A DNA stretch of 64,000 bases from Pseudomonadota bacterium. Its GTDB lineage: Bacteria > Bdellovibrionota > Bacteriovoracia > Bacteriovoracales > Bacteriovoracaceae. Both the position numbers and the translations under genes were made by a program. Below, one piece after another: positions 42,147 to 51,681 of the stretch; positions within the stretch are counted from its first letter, which is position 1, and the number at the start of each line of letters is the position of its first letter. Below the pieces are notes generated by a model. It had not been told where the DNA came from, did not search any database, and saw only the letters and a list, made by a program, of their open reading frames with translations. The stretch is taken from the NCBI GenBank assembly GCA_027487515.1, contig JAIYDL010000019.1:228014-292013 (forward strand), in the 5' to 3' direction.

Positions 42147-43070
42147 CTAATGGCCTTCGAGGTATCTCTCGGCCTTGATCGCGGCCTGGCAACCTGAGCC
42201 CGCAGCGGTGATCGCTTGCCGGTAGTAGGAGTCCTGAACGTCACCGCAGGCGAAAACTCCCGGCACATTGGTCTCGGGGCCAGAGTGAGTGCGGATGAAT
42301 CCGTGCTCGTCGAGGTGGAGCTGTCCCTTGAGGAATGAGGTGTTCGGGGTATGTCCGATGGCGTAGAAAAGACCGTCGGTGTCTCGGTTCTCTTTCGCCC
42401 CAGTTTTTAAATTCTCCACCACAATCCCACAGACACCGGAGTCGTTGCTCTTGATCTCGGTGACCACCGAATCCCAGAGGAATTCGATCTTCGGGTTCTT
42501 GAATGCGCGCTCTTGCATGGGCTTTGAGGCCCGGAGTGAATCTTTCCGGTGGATGACGTAAACTTTCTTGGCGAATTTGGTAATGAACGTGGCGTCTTCC
42601 ATGGCGGTGTCTCCGCCGCCGACCACATGGACGACTTTGTCGCGGTAGAAGAATCCATCACACGTCGCACAGGTGGAGACGCCGCGGCCAGTGAGTTCTT
42701 TTTCGTTGGGCAGCCCCAGCCATTTGGCAGACGCTCCCGTGGAGACGATGACGGTGTCGGCGGCGTAGCTCTGGCCCGTGGAGGTCTTCACGGTGAAGGG
42801 TCTCTTCGAGAGGTCCACATCCGTGCACATCACCTGAAGAAACTCGGCGCCGAAGCGGGCGGCCTGTTTTTTCATCGTGCCCATGAGTTCAGGACCCATT
42901 ACGCCGTGCTCGAAGCCGGGGAAGTTTTCAACTTCTGTGGTTAACGTGAGCTGTCCACCGGGTTCATGGCCTTCCAGGATCAGTGGCTTGAGGTCAGCGC
43001 GGGCCGCGTAGATGGCGGCCGTGAGACCTGCAGGGCCGGTACCGATGATGATGACTTTACGAGTTTCCAC
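42147..43070 (-). CDS. trxB: Thioredoxin-disulfide reductase
   Basis: 307 residues. The FAD-binding N-terminus (VIIIGTGPAGLTAAIYAARADL), the redox-active CATC at 134-137 (RGVSTCATCDGFFYRDK), the NADPH-binding VHVVGGGDTAMEDATFITKFAKKVYVIHRKD and the C-terminal GVFACGDVQDSYYRQAITAAGSGCQAA are all standard. It uses NADPH to reduce thioredoxin. It lies 9 bp downstream of a 67-residue gene and directly before the DUF2914 gene. Confidence 0.97.
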   Translation of the reverse strand: METRKVIIIGTGPAGLTAAIYAARADLKPLILEGHEPGGQLTLTTEVENFPGFEHGVMGPELMGTMKKQAARFGAEFLQVMCTDVDLSKRPFTVKTSTGQSYAADTVIVSTGASAKWLGLPNEKELTGRGVSTCATCDGFFYRDKVVHVVGGGDTAMEDATFITKFAKKVYVIHRKDSLRASKPMQERAFKNPKIEFLWDSVVTEIKSNDSGVCGIVVENLKTGAKENRDTDGLFYAIGHTPNTSFLKGQLHLDEHGFIRTHSGPETNVPGVFACGDVQDSYYRQAITAAGSGCQAAIKAERYLEGH

Positions 43071-43079
43071 GGACGCCTC

Positions 43080-43283
43080 TTAGTGCTTTTCTTCGTTAGT
43101 GGTAGGGATGCCCAGCTTCTTCTTGATCACCGCCGGGCGATCGTCCATGTCCGGGTTCATTTCGTAGTAAGCCTTGACCGAAAGAAGGTCCTTGGGATTG
43201 GCCGCGCGCTCGGTGGTGACGTACTGCTCACCGCTGAGGGAGCATTCGTAGTTATAAGTGATTTTTTCGCGTCTACGTTTCAT
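43080..43283 (-). CDS. Small conserved-looking cytoplasmic protein
   Basis: 67 residues, ATG 43283 with AAGGA 7 bp upstream. It is basic at the N-terminus (MKRRREKITYNYECS) and continues LSGEQYVTTERAANPKDLLSVKAYYEMNPDMDDRP. One Cys is present, and no zinc motif. It sits 9 bp before trxB, suggesting a shared transcript, and could relate to redox or stress. No family name is known to me. Confidence 0.75.
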   Translation of the reverse strand: MKRRREKITYNYECSLSGEQYVTTERAANPKDLLSVKAYYEMNPDMDDRPAVIKKKLGIPTTNEEKH

Positions 43284-43424
43284 GGGATATCCTTTTCTAG
43301 TCTGATCCTTTGGTTATAGATTTTTCAGCACGGTTAATCAAGGAGTTAAAACCAGCTTTGGTCCTATGACATCACTCGTAAATTGAGTGTTTTCATCACG
43401 TTGATTCTAGGTAAGAATCTATTC

Positions 43425-44930
43425 ATGACGAAGTTGGTTAAAGGGATCTTGATCAATCTTATGCTGCTCCTGGTTAGCACGAAGACCTGGGCACTGACAG
43501 GTGCTCGGTTGTTGGGTCAGTCCAGAAGCGGGCAAACCGCTTTGTTTAACCTCGGGACTTACGACGGAATCAAGGAAGGCGAATACGCCGTGATCGTCAA
43601 AGAGATCCGTGACCTCGACGCCCGGGACCTTCGGATCGTGCCCGTGGCGAAGGCACGGAACGTGAAACTCAATACGACAAATTCTGTTTGGATCCTCTAC
43701 CGAATTTTTGACCCCGAGCTTCTGGTGAAGGGGCAGCGCTACCTCATCCTTTCTGAATCCCACATGCTGAGCGGTCGCCGGGATCCGAGACTCGGCCGCA
43801 TCAGTGTCGTCACAGAGCGGGACAAGGTCGCCCTCCAGACCATGGACACCCTGTCAGAGGACAAGGACCGCCTCGGAAAACTGAAGACCCAGTACCCGGA
43901 AATCATGCCGCTGCACGAGAGAGAAAAACGCAGCGACGCTGACGGAGAACTCATCGACGTCGAGGGCTGGAAGGACTTCCGCGGGGAACGCCACCGGACT
44001 GCCCTCTACAAGAGCCCGCATCAGAAGGACTTCCGCCGGGAGCTCCGGCTGCAGACGTTCGAGAAGCTCGTGACCGCCTACTTGAAGCGCGTGAATGATC
44101 CCGCGTTTAGCTACGATAAGTTCTACGATCAGCAGATGCGGGACAATTTCTCGAACGAGTTCCGGAAGCGCTCGAACTTTTCGACGGAGTTCGAAGCGTT
44201 CGTGTCGACGCAAGCACAGAAAGCGGTGGAGGACGCGAAGCTCTACCGCGCGCTCCTCGAGGACGGGGAGAGCTGGTCTCAAAACTTCTCCGACGAGGAG
44301 CTGAAGCGTCTCTTAGGAGAGGTCTCCGTGCTGCAAGAAAAAGACCGACGGGTCTTCATCTACCGGGAGGCCCGGCGCTACACCACCTACCTGACGTTTG
44401 GCATGAACCTCTCGGAGGCCCAGACGGAGAAAGACCCGGGGTACCGCCGCGAGGGGAGCTACTCCGCAGAAGGTGAACTCGAGGCCGTGCCGTTCCTGAA
44501 GCACGACACCCTCGAGCGCTTCACTTTGACCGCGGGCCTTCGGATGAACCGGACCGCGTTCGAGACCCAGAATTACAACGCGCGTTTCGATGAACTCTCA
44601 CTGACCGCCGGGGGGAACTGGTATCCGATCTACGCCCCGTACGCGTACGAGGCGCCGGTGATTTTCCTAGGCGCCTATGTCCGCAGCGGTGGCGGCAGTG
44701 CTGAAGCCCCGAGTGTGAACGAAACGGCCAACTACACGGTTCTGGCCCTCCCCGGGTTGCGCGTGGGCATGAAGTACAACTTCAAGAACAACGTTGGTTT
44801 ACGGATCGCCATGAGCATGGAAACATTATCCCTTGACCGGTACGAGCAGAGCCGCTTCGGCTCGGTGCTGCCGGACCAAGAAACTCTTCGAGAAACCAAG
44901 ATGAACTTTGCGCTGGCCTATTCTTTTTAA
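43425..44930 (+). CDS. Putative outer-membrane beta-barrel protein (first of a pair)
   Basis: 501 residues from ATG 43425 with a signal peptide (LINLMLLLVSTKTWA). After an N-terminal beta domain (GQTALFNLGTYDGIKEGEYAVIVKE and NSVWILYRIFDPELLVKGQRYLIL) comes a charged helical region (about 130-310, EREKRSDADGEL...FSDEELKRLLGEVSVLQEKDRRVFIYREARRY). Alternating aromatic strands then end in Phe (MNFALAYSF), the outer-membrane assembly signal. It looks like an 8-strand-type barrel with a periplasmic front part. The next gene encodes a shorter relative 10 bp downstream. Confidence 0.75.
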   Translation: MTKLVKGILINLMLLLVSTKTWALTGARLLGQSRSGQTALFNLGTYDGIKEGEYAVIVKEIRDLDARDLRIVPVAKARNVKLNTTNSVWILYRIFDPELLVKGQRYLILSESHMLSGRRDPRLGRISVVTERDKVALQTMDTLSEDKDRLGKLKTQYPEIMPLHEREKRSDADGELIDVEGWKDFRGERHRTALYKSPHQKDFRRELRLQTFEKLVTAYLKRVNDPAFSYDKFYDQQMRDNFSNEFRKRSNFSTEFEAFVSTQAQKAVEDAKLYRALLEDGESWSQNFSDEELKRLLGEVSVLQEKDRRVFIYREARRYTTYLTFGMNLSEAQTEKDPGYRREGSYSAEGELEAVPFLKHDTLERFTLTAGLRMNRTAFETQNYNARFDELSLTAGGNWYPIYAPYAYEAPVIFLGAYVRSGGGSAEAPSVNETANYTVLALPGLRVGMKYNFKNNVGLRIAMSMETLSLDRYEQSRFGSVLPDQETLRETKMNFALAYSF

Positions 44931-44939
44931 AGGGAAACG

Positions 44940-46010
44940 ATGAAGCTACTCTTCGCTGCTTTGATCCTCTTTGCGACCCCGGCCTTCGGCCTCGAGGTCG
45001 ATGAAAAACTCACCGTCCGGATCCTTCGAACCTCGGAGAGCCGCAAGACGGTGATGCTGAACCGTGGGACCGAAGATGGCCTCGTCGAGGGGGACCACGC
45101 GAAGTTCGTCGTGACGGCGGGGATCGTCGCCCGAGCGGTCTGCGTGAAAGTTTCCCCGGCCCGGTCGGTCTGGTCCGTTTACCGTTTGGTGAACGCGGAC
45201 TTCATCCTGACCGATGCGGTCTTGAGCATCAAGATCACGCCGGCGGTGAAGATCACCAAAGATGATTCGAAGGCCCTGGTCCAGGAAGATCTGCCGACGA
45301 CCCCCGCCTCCGGTGACGGGGCCCCGGTGGGCATTCCTCTTGCCGACGGCGCCAACGATCTCACGGCCGGCAAAGAGGACCCGGATGACCTCAAGGCCGT
45401 CGACCTACCGCAGATCATTCCCGAGCGAGACATCGAGGTCTTCGGGATCCTCAATATCTCGGGCCTCACGGCGAACTCGAAGACGGATACGGGATCGGAG
45501 TCCTACAACAGTTCCCAGGGCCAGTACCACATCGGTCTGGGGGCAGAACTCTATCCCCAGAAAGAGCGGGAATGGTACTCCCACTTCAGTCTGGCCGGTG
45601 CGTTCAATCTCCTGCGCCTTCACAACCAGGCCTACAACGGTTCGAGCTCTCGGAACGATGTGACCGAGTTCGGCCTTGGGGTGAACTGGCACCCGACGAA
45701 GCTGCCCAGTGCGACGAATCTCTTCATCCCGTACTTTCACCTCTCCGCTCTCTTCGGGAGTGTCCGATCCACGTACGCCCAGGGGCGGGAGGGGAACGGC
45801 GCCGACGGCGAGATCTCCGCGAACGGCGGGACCCAAGGGTTCTCTCTGGGATTCGGGTACAAGTACTACACCATGAAAGGGTACGGCGCGCGGATCCTCC
45901 TGGATTACTACGTGCGCTCTGAGCGCTACGGAGAGGATGAGGAGCGCAACAAGTTTAACAAGACCGTGGGTGGCCCACGGTTCATGATCGGCCTTGGGTA
46001 CAGGTGGTAA
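44940..46010 (+). CDS. Putative outer-membrane beta-barrel protein (second of a pair)
   Basis: 356 residues with SD AAGGGAAACG before ATG 44940 and a signal peptide (MKLLFAALILFATPAFG). The N-terminal module repeats that of the previous protein: VMLNRGTEDGLVEGDHAKFVV and SVWSVYRLVNADFILTDAVLSI. It lacks the long helical insert and has instead an acidic linker (about 100-155). The C-terminal barrel strands end in a tryptophan (GPRFMIGLGYRW). The pair probably works together at the outer membrane. Their role is unknown. Confidence 0.75.
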   Translation: MKLLFAALILFATPAFGLEVDEKLTVRILRTSESRKTVMLNRGTEDGLVEGDHAKFVVTAGIVARAVCVKVSPARSVWSVYRLVNADFILTDAVLSIKITPAVKITKDDSKALVQEDLPTTPASGDGAPVGIPLADGANDLTAGKEDPDDLKAVDLPQIIPERDIEVFGILNISGLTANSKTDTGSESYNSSQGQYHIGLGAELYPQKEREWYSHFSLAGAFNLLRLHNQAYNGSSSRNDVTEFGLGVNWHPTKLPSATNLFIPYFHLSALFGSVRSTYAQGREGNGADGEISANGGTQGFSLGFGYKYYTMKGYGARILLDYYVRSERYGEDEERNKFNKTVGGPRFMIGLGYRW

Positions 46011-46011
46011 G

Positions 46012-46458
46012 ATGAACGCGCGACTGAGCTGGAAACAGGGCAACCGATTTGCCTGCGACAACCGGGGCATCGAAACTTTCACCGAGGCCACTCCCGACCA
46101 CGGCGGTGAGGGCCTGGCACCCACACCGAAGGAACTCCTGTTGAACGCGATGCTGGGTTGCACGGCGATGGACGTCGTATCGATTCTTCGGAAAATGCGG
46201 CAGGAGTTCACGGGGCTCGAGATCGACGGAGAGGCAACTCAAAACGAAACGCACCCCATCCACTTCGTCGAGGCGAAGCTTCGCTTCCGAGTCACGGGCC
46301 CGGTGCTCCCAGAGAAGGTCATCAAGGCGGTGGATTCATCGCTCACCAAGTACTGCGGTGTGAACTTCATGGTCTCAAAGAGCTGCACCATTCACTTTAG
46401 TGTCGTGCTCAATGGCACGCAGATTCACACCGGAGTGGCGGCCTTTACGGAGTCTTAA
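46012..46458 (+). CDS. OsmC-family protein
   Basis: 148 residues from ATG 46012 (the TTG at 45994 overlaps the previous gene). The OsmC fold is shown by GGEGLAPTPKELLLNAMLGCTAMDVVSILRKM, with the first redox-type Cys at about residue 50, and by KAVDSSLTKYCGVNFMVSKSCTIHFSV, with the second. YhfA/OsmC/Ohr proteins protect against organic hydroperoxides or have unknown substrates; this one resembles the YhfA branch. It overlaps glpD by 14 bp tail to tail. Confidence 0.88.
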   Translation: MNARLSWKQGNRFACDNRGIETFTEATPDHGGEGLAPTPKELLLNAMLGCTAMDVVSILRKMRQEFTGLEIDGEATQNETHPIHFVEAKLRFRVTGPVLPEKVIKAVDSSLTKYCGVNFMVSKSCTIHFSVVLNGTQIHTGVAAFTES

Positions 46459-47818
46459 ACAGCGACCGGATCTCTGCCACGGGAAGTCCCAGGATGTCTT
46501 GTAGATCCCCTGGTTCCTCTAAGAGGGAGAGCCGGCGCCGGACGAGATCGTCGAAGGTCGTAACGTACTCGGTCCGGATGATTTCTTTAACGAGCTCCTT
46601 CGTCAACACGGGTTTCTCGCCGAAGGTTGGCATGAGTGAGCGTTGGCGGAGGGGGTTGAGCGTAAGGTTGGGCCGGTAGCGGTGCCCGAGGCGCGGAACG
46701 ATCTCTTGGGCGAGCTCTTGAACCATGCGCCGGAAGGTGGTGTACTTGCCACCGATCAACACGTAGGAGCTTTGATCCGGGCGGTAAATCTTGTGGAATC
46801 GGCTCACCTTCCCGAGGCCTTCCGTGTGGCCCTCTTCTCGCACTAGCGGACGGACAGCGGCGTAGGTTGAAATGATCGCCCGCTCATCGAGGGGGGCTCC
46901 CGGGAAATACTCCCGGAGGACCCCGAGAAGATAGTTCACTTCGTCGCGGGTCGCGCGGATGTCAAAGATCTCCTGATCCACCGGAGTTTCTGTGGTTCCC
47001 ACTAAGATGGAGTTGCGCTGGGGGATCACGAAGACGACGCGGTTATCCTTCGTCGTGAGGACCACGGACCCTTTGGCCTCGATGGCACCGGCCTTGAGCC
47101 AGAGGTGAATGCCTTTGGAAGGGATGAGCTGGGGTGTCCAGGGGACGCCGAGCTTCGAGAGGAGGAGGTCGGTGAAGGGCCCGGTGGTGAAGACGAGAAG
47201 TTTTGCCGCGACGGTTTCTTCCTGGCCCGTCCGGAGGCAGCGGGAAGTGACTTCGTAGCCCGAGGCCGTCTTCCGAGTGCGGGTCACCTCACAGTAGCTC
47301 TTCGCACTCGCGCAGGGCTCGATCAGCCCATCGTAGAGGCACTCGAGCGAGAGCTTCGCGTCGTCGACCACGCCGTCGTAGTACTTGCCGCCTCCGAGGA
47401 GATTGACCTCATCGAGAGAAGGGATCTTCGCCATGAGCTCGGCCTTGGAGAGCATGGCGTGGGGCCTATTCTGGAAATGGGAAAGGAAGTCGTAAAGAAG
47501 AAGTCCCGCCTTGAGCATGAAAGGCCGGTACTTCGAGTAGGTGTAGAGCGGGAGGTAGAACTCTCGCTCAAAGCACAGGTGGGGCGTGAGGCGCAGCCAG
47601 AGATTCTTCTCTTCGAGCGCCTCTTGCACGAGGCCGAAATCCAGATTCTCTAGGTAGCGGATTCCGCCGTGGAGCATCTTGGACGAGCCCTGCGACGTTT
47701 GCGCGGAGTAGTCGCCCTTATCTAGGAGGAGTGTCTCCACTCCATTCAAGGCCAGGTCCCGGAGGAGCCCGCAGCCATTGACCCCTCCACCGACGATGAC
47801 GACTTCGTAGTGCTTCAT
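46445..47818 (-). CDS. glpD: FAD-dependent glycerol-3-phosphate dehydrogenase
   Basis: 457 residues. The FAD-binding motif YEVVIVGGGVNGCGLLRDLALNG is N-terminal, followed by SSKMLHGGIRYLENLDFGLVQEAL, GGGKYYDGVVDDAKLSLECL, FVIPQRNSILVGTTETPVD and YVLIGGKYTTFRRMVQELAQE. It oxidises glycerol-3-phosphate to DHAP, passing electrons to quinone at the inner membrane. It is somewhat shorter than E. coli GlpD (501) because the C-terminal domain is reduced. It overlaps the upstream YbjQ-like gene by 4 bp. No glycerol kinase or facilitator gene is adjacent. Confidence 0.92.
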   Translation of the reverse strand: MKHYEVVIVGGGVNGCGLLRDLALNGVETLLLDKGDYSAQTSQGSSKMLHGGIRYLENLDFGLVQEALEEKNLWLRLTPHLCFEREFYLPLYTYSKYRPFMLKAGLLLYDFLSHFQNRPHAMLSKAELMAKIPSLDEVNLLGGGKYYDGVVDDAKLSLECLYDGLIEPCASAKSYCEVTRTRKTASGYEVTSRCLRTGQEETVAAKLLVFTTGPFTDLLLSKLGVPWTPQLIPSKGIHLWLKAGAIEAKGSVVLTTKDNRVVFVIPQRNSILVGTTETPVDQEIFDIRATRDEVNYLLGVLREYFPGAPLDERAIISTYAAVRPLVREEGHTEGLGKVSRFHKIYRPDQSSYVLIGGKYTTFRRMVQELAQEIVPRLGHRYRPNLTLNPLRQRSLMPTFGEKPVLTKELVKEIIRTEYVTTFDDLVRRRLSLLEEPGDLQDILGLPVAEIRSLFKTP

Positions 47819-49068
47819 AGCTTGTTCACCCAGACGAGGTTTCCGGTGCAGGTGAGCCGGTAGCGATTTCCGCGAGCGCCGAACTCCGTTGGAATCGGAG
47901 TGAGCTGGTAGTTAAGGCCCACGACCGCGTTGGCCCGGGCCTTCAGGGCGTGGGCGCGGAGCTTTTGCGCAAGTTCTTGGTAGAGCAGGGGAACCTCCGA
48001 GGAGCCCTCGTCTTCGACCATCTGACCGTCGAGGATCTTATGCTCGGAGGCGACGCCGAGGTACTTGACCACCTGGTGGCCATCGAGGCTCGGTGTCGCC
48101 GCCACAATGATCTGCGTGAGCTCGAGGCGGGCGTCATCGAAGTGGAAGCTGTGCGATTGATTCTGGTAAAGGCTGTGCCGGGAGACGATGCCGGTTTCCG
48201 GTGTCTCATGGTGCTTGGAGGGATGAATTTCTTCGGAAGGGCCCACGAGCAGGTCAAGGTCAAAGCGGCGCAGTTTGTGGGCGAGGAAGACGGCGACGAA
48301 CTCCGACACTCGCGGAATGAGGAGGGTCCCTCGCATGAGCCGGGCCTTCACCTGCTCCTCCGGGTCCGTCAGCAGTTTGAGCTCCCGGAGCAGAGTGAGG
48401 ATGTCTTCGATGTCTTCCAGGTAGCGGACTTTTTTTACAAGAACAGAAAAGGAGGGATTGCCCTCAACGGCGGCACCGCTGAAGTTCGAGCTCTCTGAAA
48501 AAGTGCGCAGATCCGAGAACGTCTCGGGCGCCTGGTACTGAGCTTCGGCCTGGCCGGAATGGACCGTCGGGATCTCAGTCTTACTTAAACTGCTCAGCTC
48601 GGAGAAGGGGAGGGAAGGTTCCTTATTGAGCGGGGCCGTGGTCGGTGTCGTGGGGTCCTGGGGTTCTTCTGTGAAGCTCAGGTCTTGGACCTCTTCTTCA
48701 AGCGGCGTGGAGGCCTCGAGAGCGCTCGCTTGATCCCAGGGTGCGTTGTCGTCTTCCGCCGACGTCTCCGAGACCTTATCTTCAGAGGCATTCAGCGCCC
48801 CACTCGATTCGGAGAAGGGGTCGCTTTGGTCAAAGGGGGACGCGTCATCGGAAAAGTCCGAGGCCGGAAGGTCATCTCCACCGCCGAACTCTAGGCCTTC
48901 CGTGCCGAAGCTCTGGAGCTCATCGCTCGCCGGAAGGTCCGGCAATTCGGCCGGCGAGTCACTCTCCAGTGAGTCCTCTTGAAGCAGATCCATCTCTTCG
49001 GGCTCATGCACGAATTCGCCGAGATCTTCGATGCTCGTAAGATCCTTCTTACTTCCGCGCGAATTCAT
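47815..49068 (-). CDS. Acidic-linker protein with a C-terminal YbjQ-like domain
   Basis: 417 residues, SD CGGAGGG before ATG 49068. Residues 1-190 are extremely acidic and Ser/Pro/Glu-rich low complexity (SLESDSPAELPDLPASDEL). From about 200 a folded region starts (ILTLLRELKLLTDPEEQVKARLMRG). The last ~120 residues match the YbjQ/UPF0145 heavy-metal-binding fold: IIVAATPSLDGHQVVKYLGVASEH, then LAQKLRAHALKARANAVVGLNYQL. YbjQ domains form pentamers of uncertain function. It lies between secA and glpD on one strand and may share their transcript. Confidence 0.7.
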   Translation of the reverse strand: MNSRGSKKDLTSIEDLGEFVHEPEEMDLLQEDSLESDSPAELPDLPASDELQSFGTEGLEFGGGDDLPASDFSDDASPFDQSDPFSESSGALNASEDKVSETSAEDDNAPWDQASALEASTPLEEEVQDLSFTEEPQDPTTPTTAPLNKEPSLPFSELSSLSKTEIPTVHSGQAEAQYQAPETFSDLRTFSESSNFSGAAVEGNPSFSVLVKKVRYLEDIEDILTLLRELKLLTDPEEQVKARLMRGTLLIPRVSEFVAVFLAHKLRRFDLDLLVGPSEEIHPSKHHETPETGIVSRHSLYQNQSHSFHFDDARLELTQIIVAATPSLDGHQVVKYLGVASEHKILDGQMVEDEGSSEVPLLYQELAQKLRAHALKARANAVVGLNYQLTPIPTEFGARGNRYRLTCTGNLVWVNKL

Positions 49069-49107
49069 GCGTACCCTCCGACGTCCGTGTCTTCGTTACT
49101 CGCCGTC

Positions 49108-51660
49108 CTAAGCCCCGTGGCAGGACTTAAACTTCTTCCCGGAGCCACACGGGCATGGGTCGTTCCGACCCACTTTGACGGTGGCCCGGATGATCTTCTT
49201 CTCTTCTTCTCGGTTCTTGGCAGCTTCGGCTTCCTGGTGAGCGCGCATCTGCGCCTTGAGAAGCTCATCCTGCTCCCGGTGGATCGCCTCGATCTCTTCT
49301 GGGGTCATGAGCTTGATGTGAGTGACCCGCTCAACGACGGCGCGCTTGATGGCGCTCTTCATGTTCTCGTAGATCGTGAAGGCTTCTCGCTTGTACTCCA
49401 CGAGGGGGTCTTTCTGTCCGTAGGAGCGAAGGTTAATTCCTTCTTTCAGGTGATCCATGGCAAGGAGGTGATCCTTCCAGAACTGGTCGAAGGTCGCGAG
49501 GAGAACTTCCCGGAACGTGTACTTCACTTGCTCAGGATCGAAGCCACTGAATTTTTCTGAGAGGGCGGTGACGCCGGTCTGTTTGACGTAGTCCCCGAGG
49601 TCGGACTGGGCCTTGGCGGCGCAGTCCTCGGCCGTGAGGGAGGCCTCGGTGTTAAAGAGTGCGCGCACGGTTTGGTTGATCTCGCTCCAGGGGTACTCGC
49701 GCAGGGAGGACTTCTTCTCCGGCGTGTACTGCTCGCTGATCTGGTAGCTCACTTCCTCGATGAAATCGTGGACCAGTTCCTTGTTGCCTTCGTCGTTGAG
49801 GATGTCCCGGCGGATTTTATAGATCACTTTCCGTTGCTCATTCATGACGTTGTCGAAGTCGAGGAGGTGCTTCCGGATGTCAAAGTTGTGGGTCTCGACC
49901 TTCTTCTGGGCCTTGGCGATGGCGTTGGAGATCATCGTGTGCTCGATGGGCTCGTCGTCCTTCATCCCGAGCCGAGTCATGATGCCCTTGATGCGATCAG
50001 AACCGAAGATCCGCATCAGATCGTCTTCGAGAGACAAGAAAAACTTCGACGCCCCTGGGTCCCCTTGGCGGCCCGAGCGGCCCCGGAGCTGGTTATCGAT
50101 CCGGCGAGATTCGTGGCGCTCGGTTCCGATGATGTAGAGCCCACCCGCGGCCTTGGTTTCTGGGGTCAGCTTGATGTCGGTGCCTCGGCCGGCCATGTTG
50201 GTCGCAATCGTCACCGCGCCTCGCTGGCCCGCCATCGCGACGATCTCGGCTTCCCGCGCGTGGTTCTTGGCGTTCAGGACTTCGTGGCGAATTCCTTTGG
50301 AGGTCAGAAACGCCGCGATGAGCTCGGAGGACTCGATCGAAATCGTTCCCACCAGCACCGGCTGCCCTCGTTTGTGGCAATCCTCGATGAGCTTGGCCAC
50401 CGCCTCGTACTTGGCCTTCCGCGTGGCGTAGACCACGTCGGCCTGGTCGTTCCGGACCATCGGAAGGTTGGTCGGGATGACCACCACCTCGAGGCTGTAG
50501 ATCTTCATGAACTCATCGGCTTCGGTGTCCGCGGTCCCGGTCATTCCCGAGAGCTTGCCGTAGAGTCGGAAGTAGTTCTGGAACGTGATGCTGGCGAGGG
50601 TTTGGTTCTCGGACTTGACCTCGACCCCTTCTTTCGCTTCGACCGCCTGGTGAAGGCCGTCAGACCATCGCGACCCCTCCTTCATCCGGCCCGTGAATTC
50701 GTCGACGATGATGACTTTGCCGTCACGGACGACGTAGTCAACTTCATTCTTGAAGAGGGTGTGCGCGCGCAGGGATTGGTTCACATGGTGAAGCACTTCG
50801 ATGTTCCGCACGTCGTAGAGGTTACCGATGTTGAGCAGTTCCTGAATCCGGACGATGCCGGCCTCCGTGAGCACCGCTGACCGCTGCTTCTCGTCCACGG
50901 TGTAGTGGGTGTCACGCGTGAGCTGCGGAATGACTTGGTTGACGACGCCGTAGAGGCGCGTGTCTCCCTCGGAGGGGCCGGAGATGAGGAGCGGAGTTCG
51001 CGCCTCATCGATTAAAATGGAGTCCACTTCGTCGACGATGCAGTAATGGTGCTCGCGCTGAACGTAGTCGTTCAGGTCGAACTTCATATTGTCCCGGAGG
51101 TAGTCGAAGGCGAATTCGTTGTTCGTTCCGTAGGTGATGTCTGCTTCGTAGGCAGCCTTCCGGTCAGCGTCGTCCATGTTGGCGGTGATGCAGCCGACCG
51201 TGAGCCCGAGCCAAGTGTAGAGTTTTCCCATCTCATGAGAGTCTCGGCTCGCGAGGTAATCATTCACCGTGACGAGGTGGGCACCTCGACCGGTCAGGGC
51301 GTTCAGATAGAGCGGAAGAGTTGCGGTGAGGGTCTTCCCTTCACCGGTCTTCATCTCCGCGATTTTCCCGTGATGAAGGACGAGGCCCCCGAGGATCTGC
51401 ACATCGAAGTGCCGCATGTTCATGACCCGGCGACTGGCCTCCCGCACGACCGCGAACGCTTCCGGAAGGATGTCATTCACCGTGGCCCCGCCGGCCTGGA
51501 GTTTTTGCTTAAAAATTTGGGTTTGACTCTGAAGTTCGGTGTCGGCCATGGCCTGGAACTTGGCCTCGAGGGCGTTAACCTGGTCAAGCACCGGGCGCAG
51601 ACCGCGCATGTCCCGATCCTGCTTGGTACCGAATAATTTTCGCATCATTGAATCTAGCAT
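49108..51660 (-). CDS. secA: Preprotein translocase ATPase SecA
   Basis: 850 residues. Key elements: [35 protein letters not shown] (Walker A), [22 protein letters not shown] (DEAD box with DEVD), the [16 protein letters not shown] and [20 protein letters not shown] helicase II blocks, and a C-terminal zinc motif [15 protein letters not shown] that binds SecB/lipids. SecA drives export of unfolded proteins through SecYEG. Start ATG 51660 follows AAAGG. It is preceded by the M23 peptidase gene with a 21-bp gap. Length is typical of SecA (about 850-900). Confidence 0.98.
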   Translation of the reverse strand: MLDSMMRKLFGTKQDRDMRGLRPVLDQVNALEAKFQAMADTELQSQTQIFKQKLQAGGATVNDILPEAFAVVREASRRVMNMRHFDVQILGGLVLHHGKIAEMKTGEGKTLTATLPLYLNALTGRGAHLVTVNDYLASRDSHEMGKLYTWLGLTVGCITANMDDADRKAAYEADITYGTNNEFAFDYLRDNMKFDLNDYVQREHHYCIVDEVDSILIDEARTPLLISGPSEGDTRLYGVVNQVIPQLTRDTHYTVDEKQRSAVLTEAGIVRIQELLNIGNLYDVRNIEVLHHVNQSLRAHTLFKNEVDYVVRDGKVIIVDEFTGRMKEGSRWSDGLHQAVEAKEGVEVKSENQTLASITFQNYFRLYGKLSGMTGTADTEADEFMKIYSLEVVVIPTNLPMVRNDQADVVYATRKAKYEAVAKLIEDCHKRGQPVLVGTISIESSELIAAFLTSKGIRHEVLNAKNHAREAEIVAMAGQRGAVTIATNMAGRGTDIKLTPETKAAGGLYIIGTERHESRRIDNQLRGRSGRQGDPGASKFFLSLEDDLMRIFGSDRIKGIMTRLGMKDDEPIEHTMISNAIAKAQKKVETHNFDIRKHLLDFDNVMNEQRKVIYKIRRDILNDEGNKELVHDFIEEVSYQISEQYTPEKKSSLREYPWSEINQTVRALFNTEASLTAEDCAAKAQSDLGDYVKQTGVTALSEKFSGFDPEQVKYTFREVLLATFDQFWKDHLLAMDHLKEGINLRSYGQKDPLVEYKREAFTIYENMKSAIKRAVVERVTHIKLMTPEEIEAIHREQDELLKAQMRAHQEAEAAKNREEEKKIIRATVKVGRNDPCPCGSGKKFKSCHGA

Positions 51661-51681
51661 AGCGTAACCTTTTCTATGTTT

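Noticed and set aside
49672..50880. A 402-codon plus-strand frame inside secA.
   Set aside because: Antisense shadow of conserved SecA sequence; no start signal or recognisable protein.
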